Source: Candidatus Nitrosopumilus sp. (GTDB taxonomy: Archaea > Thermoproteota > Nitrososphaeria > Nitrososphaerales > Nitrosopumilaceae). From it: a stretch of 5,544 bases of DNA. The DNA lies in assembly GCA_022758935.1 (NCBI GenBank), contig JAEMQG010000164.1, positions 1 to 5,544 of the forward strand, in the 5' to 3' direction. Of this stretch, positions 4,735 to 5,544 are shown in pieces; position 1 is the first letter of the stretch; every line of letters starts with the position of its first letter. The notes below the pieces were generated by a model that was given only the letters and a program-made list of their open reading frames with translations, searched no databases and was not told where the DNA came from. Made by a program: the position numbers and the translations under genes.

Positions 4735-5544
4735 ATGGAATTGTTAGTTCAGAAAACAAAGGTTTTACAAATCTCACTGTTAGCTATATTTTCAGCGTTT
4801 ATTGTAGAATTAGTTTTTGGGTTAGTATCAAATAGTCTAGGTTTAGTTACAGACAGCATTCATGCATTGTTAGATAGTGTCGTCACAGTAATACTACTCT
4901 TGGCAGCAAGAATGGCAATCAAGCCACCAGATGAGGAGCATACATACGGTCATGGAAAAATTGAGTCTCTTGGAGGAATGATTGGCGGAATTGCAATTCT
5001 TCTAATAGCTGGGTTTTTCATTTATGAATCAATTCAAAGATTACAGAGTCCTCTGCCTATTTTATTGCCAGGGTTTTTTGCAATCATAGGTGGATTATAC
5101 ACGATTGGAATAGATATTTTTAGAATAATTCTTCTCAGAAAATCAATTAGAAAAATAGGAGGAACTACACTCAAAGCTGATTTTTACCATGCATTTATGG
5201 ATCTGGGTTCAACAATAGTTGCAATTGCAGGAATCATACTAGTTTCATATGGATTCTACAGTGGGGACTTTTTTGCGGCATTAATTTTGGGTGTATTTCT
5301 AGCGTTTCTCAGTATTAAATTAATTTACAAAACAGCACTAGATCTTACAGATATCATATCTCCAGAGCTTGTAAAAAAAGTGAGAGAGATTGTTACAAAT
5401 ACTGAGGGAGTGATAGGAGTAGAGGCAATACTAATGAGAAGATCTGGGGAAACAATATTTGCGGATGTCACAATCTCACTGAGAGGAGATACAAGTTTTG
5501 ATAGAGCACATGAAATTAGCAGCAAAGTTGAAAATAATATTAAA
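4735..5544 (+). CDS. Cation diffusion facilitator (CDF) family metal efflux transporter, C-terminus cut by right edge
   Basis: The product probably exports Zn2+ or a similar divalent metal from the cytoplasm by proton antiport. The frame opens at ATG 4735, directly preceded by an in-frame TGA, which fixes the start, and runs 270 codons to the edge; CDF proteins are usually about 290-320 aa, so little is missing. Membrane helices lie at about 12-31, 36-60, 79-102, 110-134, 155-174 and 178-198. Helix 2 carries the CDF signature SLGLVTDSIHALLD, with ligands His43 and Asp47; helix 5 has His152 and Asp156 (YHAFMD). Together these form an H/D-H/D site typical of zinc transporters. The loop DEEHTYGHGKIES supplies Asp66, His69 and His73, equivalent to site B of E. 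coli YiiP. Residues 209-270 are the cytosolic dimerisation domain (EGVIGVEAILMRRSG, RAHEIS). The metal is inferred from ligands, not proven; Co, Cd or Mn transport cannot be excluded. Confidence 0.93.
   Translation, partial: MELLVQKTKVLQISLLAIFSAFIVELVFGLVSNSLGLVTDSIHALLDSVVTVILLLAARMAIKPPDEEHTYGHGKIESLGGMIGGIAILLIAGFFIYESIQRLQSPLPILLPGFFAIIGGLYTIGIDIFRIILLRKSIRKIGGTTLKADFYHAFMDLGSTIVAIAGIILVSYGFYSGDFFAALILGVFLAFLSIKLIYKTALDLTDIISPELVKKVREIVTNTEGVIGVEAILMRRSGETIFADVTISLRGDTSFDRAHEISSKVENNIK

Noticed and set aside
5325..5525. Minus-strand open frame of 66 codons opposite the CDF gene
   Set aside because: It lies entirely antisense to the conserved CDF cytosolic domain, has no promoter-like signal or recognisable motif, and its composition mirrors the opposite strand.

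Overview
The window looks like a piece of an AT-rich archaeal chromosome, most likely an ammonia-oxidising Nitrososphaerota (Thaumarchaeota) close to Nitrosopumilus. The evidence is the 'NNAKWWS' C-terminal modules typical of secreted proteins in that lineage, a 'GGGCLIATAAYGS' (CFI-box) surface-protein tail, Ca-binding DxDGDG repeats on an exported protein, and promoter layouts with a TATA-like box about 25-29 bp before the start codon and no Shine-Dalgarno sequence (leaderless transcripts). The genus is an inference; no rRNA or other marker is present.

Layout. Three genes run leftward on the minus strand and one runs rightward on the plus strand. From the divergent point at 4659-4734 and moving left: (1) a 1073-aa secreted, S-layer-like protein with several beta-sandwich-type segments and two C-terminal NNAKWWS modules (1437-4658); (2) a 335-aa exported protein with an Ig-like domain, two short Cys modules, a Pro/Lys/Glu linker, a CFI-box domain and a C-terminal membrane anchor (375-1382); (3) the N-terminal 88 residues of a secreted thrombospondin-type-3-repeat protein that runs off the left edge (1-264). 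Moving right from the divergent point is a cation diffusion facilitator (CDF) metal transporter, cut by the right edge (4735-5544).

The three minus-strand products are all predicted to be exported. Each gene has its own candidate TATA box, and the first two are followed by T-rich tracts on the transcribed strand, so they look like a cluster of separately transcribed envelope genes rather than one tight operon. The first two seem to share a related Ig-like fold, which fits joint roles at the S-layer or pseudo-periplasm, but no function beyond surface structure or binding can be read from the sequence. The CDF protein keeps all seven transmembrane metal ligands expected of zinc-type exporters; its cytosolic domain lacks two ligands known from E. 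coli YiiP.

The intergenic regions carry more symmetric DNA than expected from promoters alone: a 10-bp perfect inverted repeat flanking the TATA box of the TSP3 gene, a 10-bp perfect palindrome just upstream of it, and a small inverted repeat in the divergent CDF/surface-protein promoter. I see no RNA gene, CRISPR array, insertion sequence or clear mobile element, and no compelling sign of an entirely new system.
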